Positions 56,248 through 57,246 of a DNA stretch of 57,246 bases are shown here, piece after piece. The stretch is taken from NCBI GenBank assembly GCA_947476465.1, contig CANJQN010000026.1, positions 1-57,246 on the forward strand, in the 5' to 3' direction. Each line of letters begins with the position of its first letter. The first letter of the stretch is position 1. The notes beneath the pieces were generated by a model. It did not search any database, was not told where the DNA came from, and saw only the letters and a list, made by a program, of their open reading frames with translations. This DNA comes from Comamonadaceae bacterium (GTDB lineage Bacteria > Pseudomonadota > Gammaproteobacteria > Burkholderiales > Burkholderiaceae_C). The position numbers and the translations under genes were made by a program.

Positions 56248-56562
56248 TTATTGTGGTGGGTGTTGCGCATTCGTTGTGAAGCCGCCTTGCTGAAGGGACA
56301 GCAGTGCTTTCTCCGCAGCCTGAAGAATCTCTCCCTCGGTCCGGTATTTTGGGTAATCCCACTCAGATTTCGGCAATGGGATGAAGTAGATAACTTCGTC
56401 GAAAAGTGAATTGAGAATCGAGTATTGCGCTTCGGGCAAAGTATTTCGGAGAAGCTCGAAATTCCAAACCTCCTCGTATTCCGTGCAGAAGGTCTGAGCG
56501 GAAATTCTGTGGTTCTGAAAGTTGCTAAGTAGGCTCAGAAGTTTTTCAACTGGGGCGTCCAT
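56248..56562 (-). CDS. Putative immunity protein (colicin-immunity-like)
   Basis: A 104-residue acidic helical protein (LLSLLSNFQNHRISAQTF, EYEEVWN, SLFDEVIYFIP), similar in pattern to self-protective colicin-type immunity proteins. Its start touches the stop of the CdiA/FHA-type toxin gene, the standard position for a CdiI immunity gene. Local base composition is lower in GC than the rest of the window, as is common for CDI cassettes. Confidence 0.6.
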   Translation of the reverse strand: MDAPVEKLLSLLSNFQNHRISAQTFCTEYEEVWNFELLRNTLPEAQYSILNSLFDEVIYFIPLPKSEWDYPKYRTEGEILQAAEKALLSLQQGGFTTNAQHPPQ

Positions 56563-57246
56563 CAGGGACCTCTCTTGAATAGGGCGTGCTCGACTATTGC
56601 CTTTCCTTCATTGACCAACACCTCCAATCGTCCAGAAGTTCCCTTGTAAGCGGCGTCAATGTAGTACATGAATCTGCCGGCCACGCCTTGGGGGGCGGGA
56701 ACCCGGGCGCCGTAGGCGACCGCTTCGCGCACTGCCAGCGCAGATACGGCCGGGCGATTTGCCAAGCTATTGGCAGCGGTTGCAGACAATCGCAACTCTC
56801 CTTCGGCTGTAAATATAGCTGCAGAAAGCCGGCGGCCCGCTTCCCGAATCGTCCCAGGGCCAAAGCACAAGCTTGGCCCATCTGTCTGAATGCATCCGCT
56901 TGCATCAACTGCTCCACGAAGATCAAAAGCTTCGCCGCCGTCCCGGTACCCAGCTCGCAGCATGGCCCCTCGCCGATTGCCCTCATGGAGCAACTCATTG
57001 AAGAGATACCCAAACGCCGCGGTCGTCGCCCCGTTCTCGAACTTGCCGCCGGCCAGGACAGAACCGGCGCCGCCTGCCACCACAGTGGCGACACCCTTGG
57101 CGACAGTGCCGCTCAGAAGCTGGTTGTTGTTGATGTAGTTGCTGGTGAATTTTCCGAATGCCGCGCCCGCAGCGCCTTGGCCGCAATCGCCGCCACCGGC
57201 CGCCGCGCCGACGCAGCCCGCTGCGGCGTGGGCCAAGTAGGTGGGC
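56562..57246 (-). CDS. C-terminus of a CdiA/filamentous-haemagglutinin-type toxin (cut by window edge)
   Basis: The frame is open to the right end of the window, so the N-terminal part lies outside. The visible 228 residues start with the pretoxin-like AHAAAGCVGAAAGGGDCGQG and KFENGATTAAFGYLFNELL regions of FHA/CdiA proteins. The last about 110 residues are the variable toxin. The end (GRLEVLVNEGKAIVEHALFKRG) resembles the final strands of barnase/ColD/RelE-fold (BECR) RNases, so a tRNase or RNase activity is possible. The immunity gene follows immediately. Confidence 0.75.
   Translation of the reverse strand, partial: PTYLAHAAAGCVGAAAGGGDCGQGAAGAAFGKFTSNYINNNQLLSGTVAKGVATVVAGGAGSVLAGGKFENGATTAAFGYLFNELLHEGNRRGAMLRAGYRDGGEAFDLRGAVDASGCIQTDGPSLCFGPGTIREAGRRLSAAIFTAEGELRLSATAANSLANRPAVSALAVREAVAYGARVPAPQGVAGRFMYYIDAAYKGTSGRLEVLVNEGKAIVEHALFKRGP

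Overview
The window is GC-rich and densely coded, with little intergenic space. The content looks like a soil or water betaproteobacterium of the Burkholderiales, probably Comamonadaceae (Variovorax/Polaromonas-like). The clues are several orphan Bug/TctC binding proteins, three TRAP systems, LIV and NitT/TauT ABC operons, many acyl-CoA enzymes and a PA2779/PA2778 pair. This placement is inferred from gene content; no rRNA or other marker gene is present.

Layout. 1-7.5 kb: two Bug binding proteins, a TauD/TfdA-type dioxygenase, two alpha/beta hydrolases, a small periplasmic protein and an amidohydrolase-fold protein. 7.6-14.5 kb: one plus-strand operon with a NitT/TauT ABC transporter, an isochorismatase-like hydrolase, an acyl-CoA ligase, a thiolase-like/DUF35 pair and a MaoC hydratase. 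14.8-19.4 kb: a LIV-type ABC operon behind a decayed TetR gene that still has a strong promoter and a 16-bp palindrome. 20-39.6 kb: the catabolic island described below. 39.7-43 kb: dienelactone hydrolase, an SDR-DoxX fusion, and two fasciclin genes, one internally deleted. 43-54.2 kb: a histidine kinase, a TAXI protein, a third TRAP set with an SDR, and a large hybrid kinase. 54.2-57.2 kb: a tiny membrane protein, the PA2779/PA2778 pair, and the end of a CdiA/FHA-type toxin with its putative immunity gene.

The most interesting part is 20-39.6 kb. Two genes that look broken by an in-frame TGA are in fact selenoprotein genes of the UGSC type. Each reads on through TGA as Sec-Gly-Ser-Cys-Thr-Ser. 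Each TGA is followed, at the same distance, by a hairpin with an AGUGU loop, and the two stems differ by pair-preserving changes (bacterial SECIS elements). Each selenoprotein gene lies next to a gene for a ~350-residue uncharacterised partner and a complete TRAP transporter. Around them are genes for acyl-CoA breakdown: an alpha-methylacyl-CoA racemase, a 2,4-dienoyl-CoA-reductase-like SDR, two further SDRs, an enoyl-CoA hydratase, an acyl-CoA dehydrogenase, a type III CoA-transferase, an SCP-x-type thiolase and a MaoC protein.

Four near-consensus promoters in this island carry the same 16-bp dyad (consensus TACYKACCGRWMRGTA) in exactly the same place between -35 and -10. They drive selenoprotein module 1, the divergent beta-oxidation operon, selenoprotein module 2 and the thiolase operon. 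A TetR gene sits beside the last site. I infer a single TetR-controlled regulon for uptake, selenoprotein-dependent processing and beta-oxidation of an unknown, probably branched or unsaturated, acid. Two of the four promoters appear to make leaderless mRNAs.
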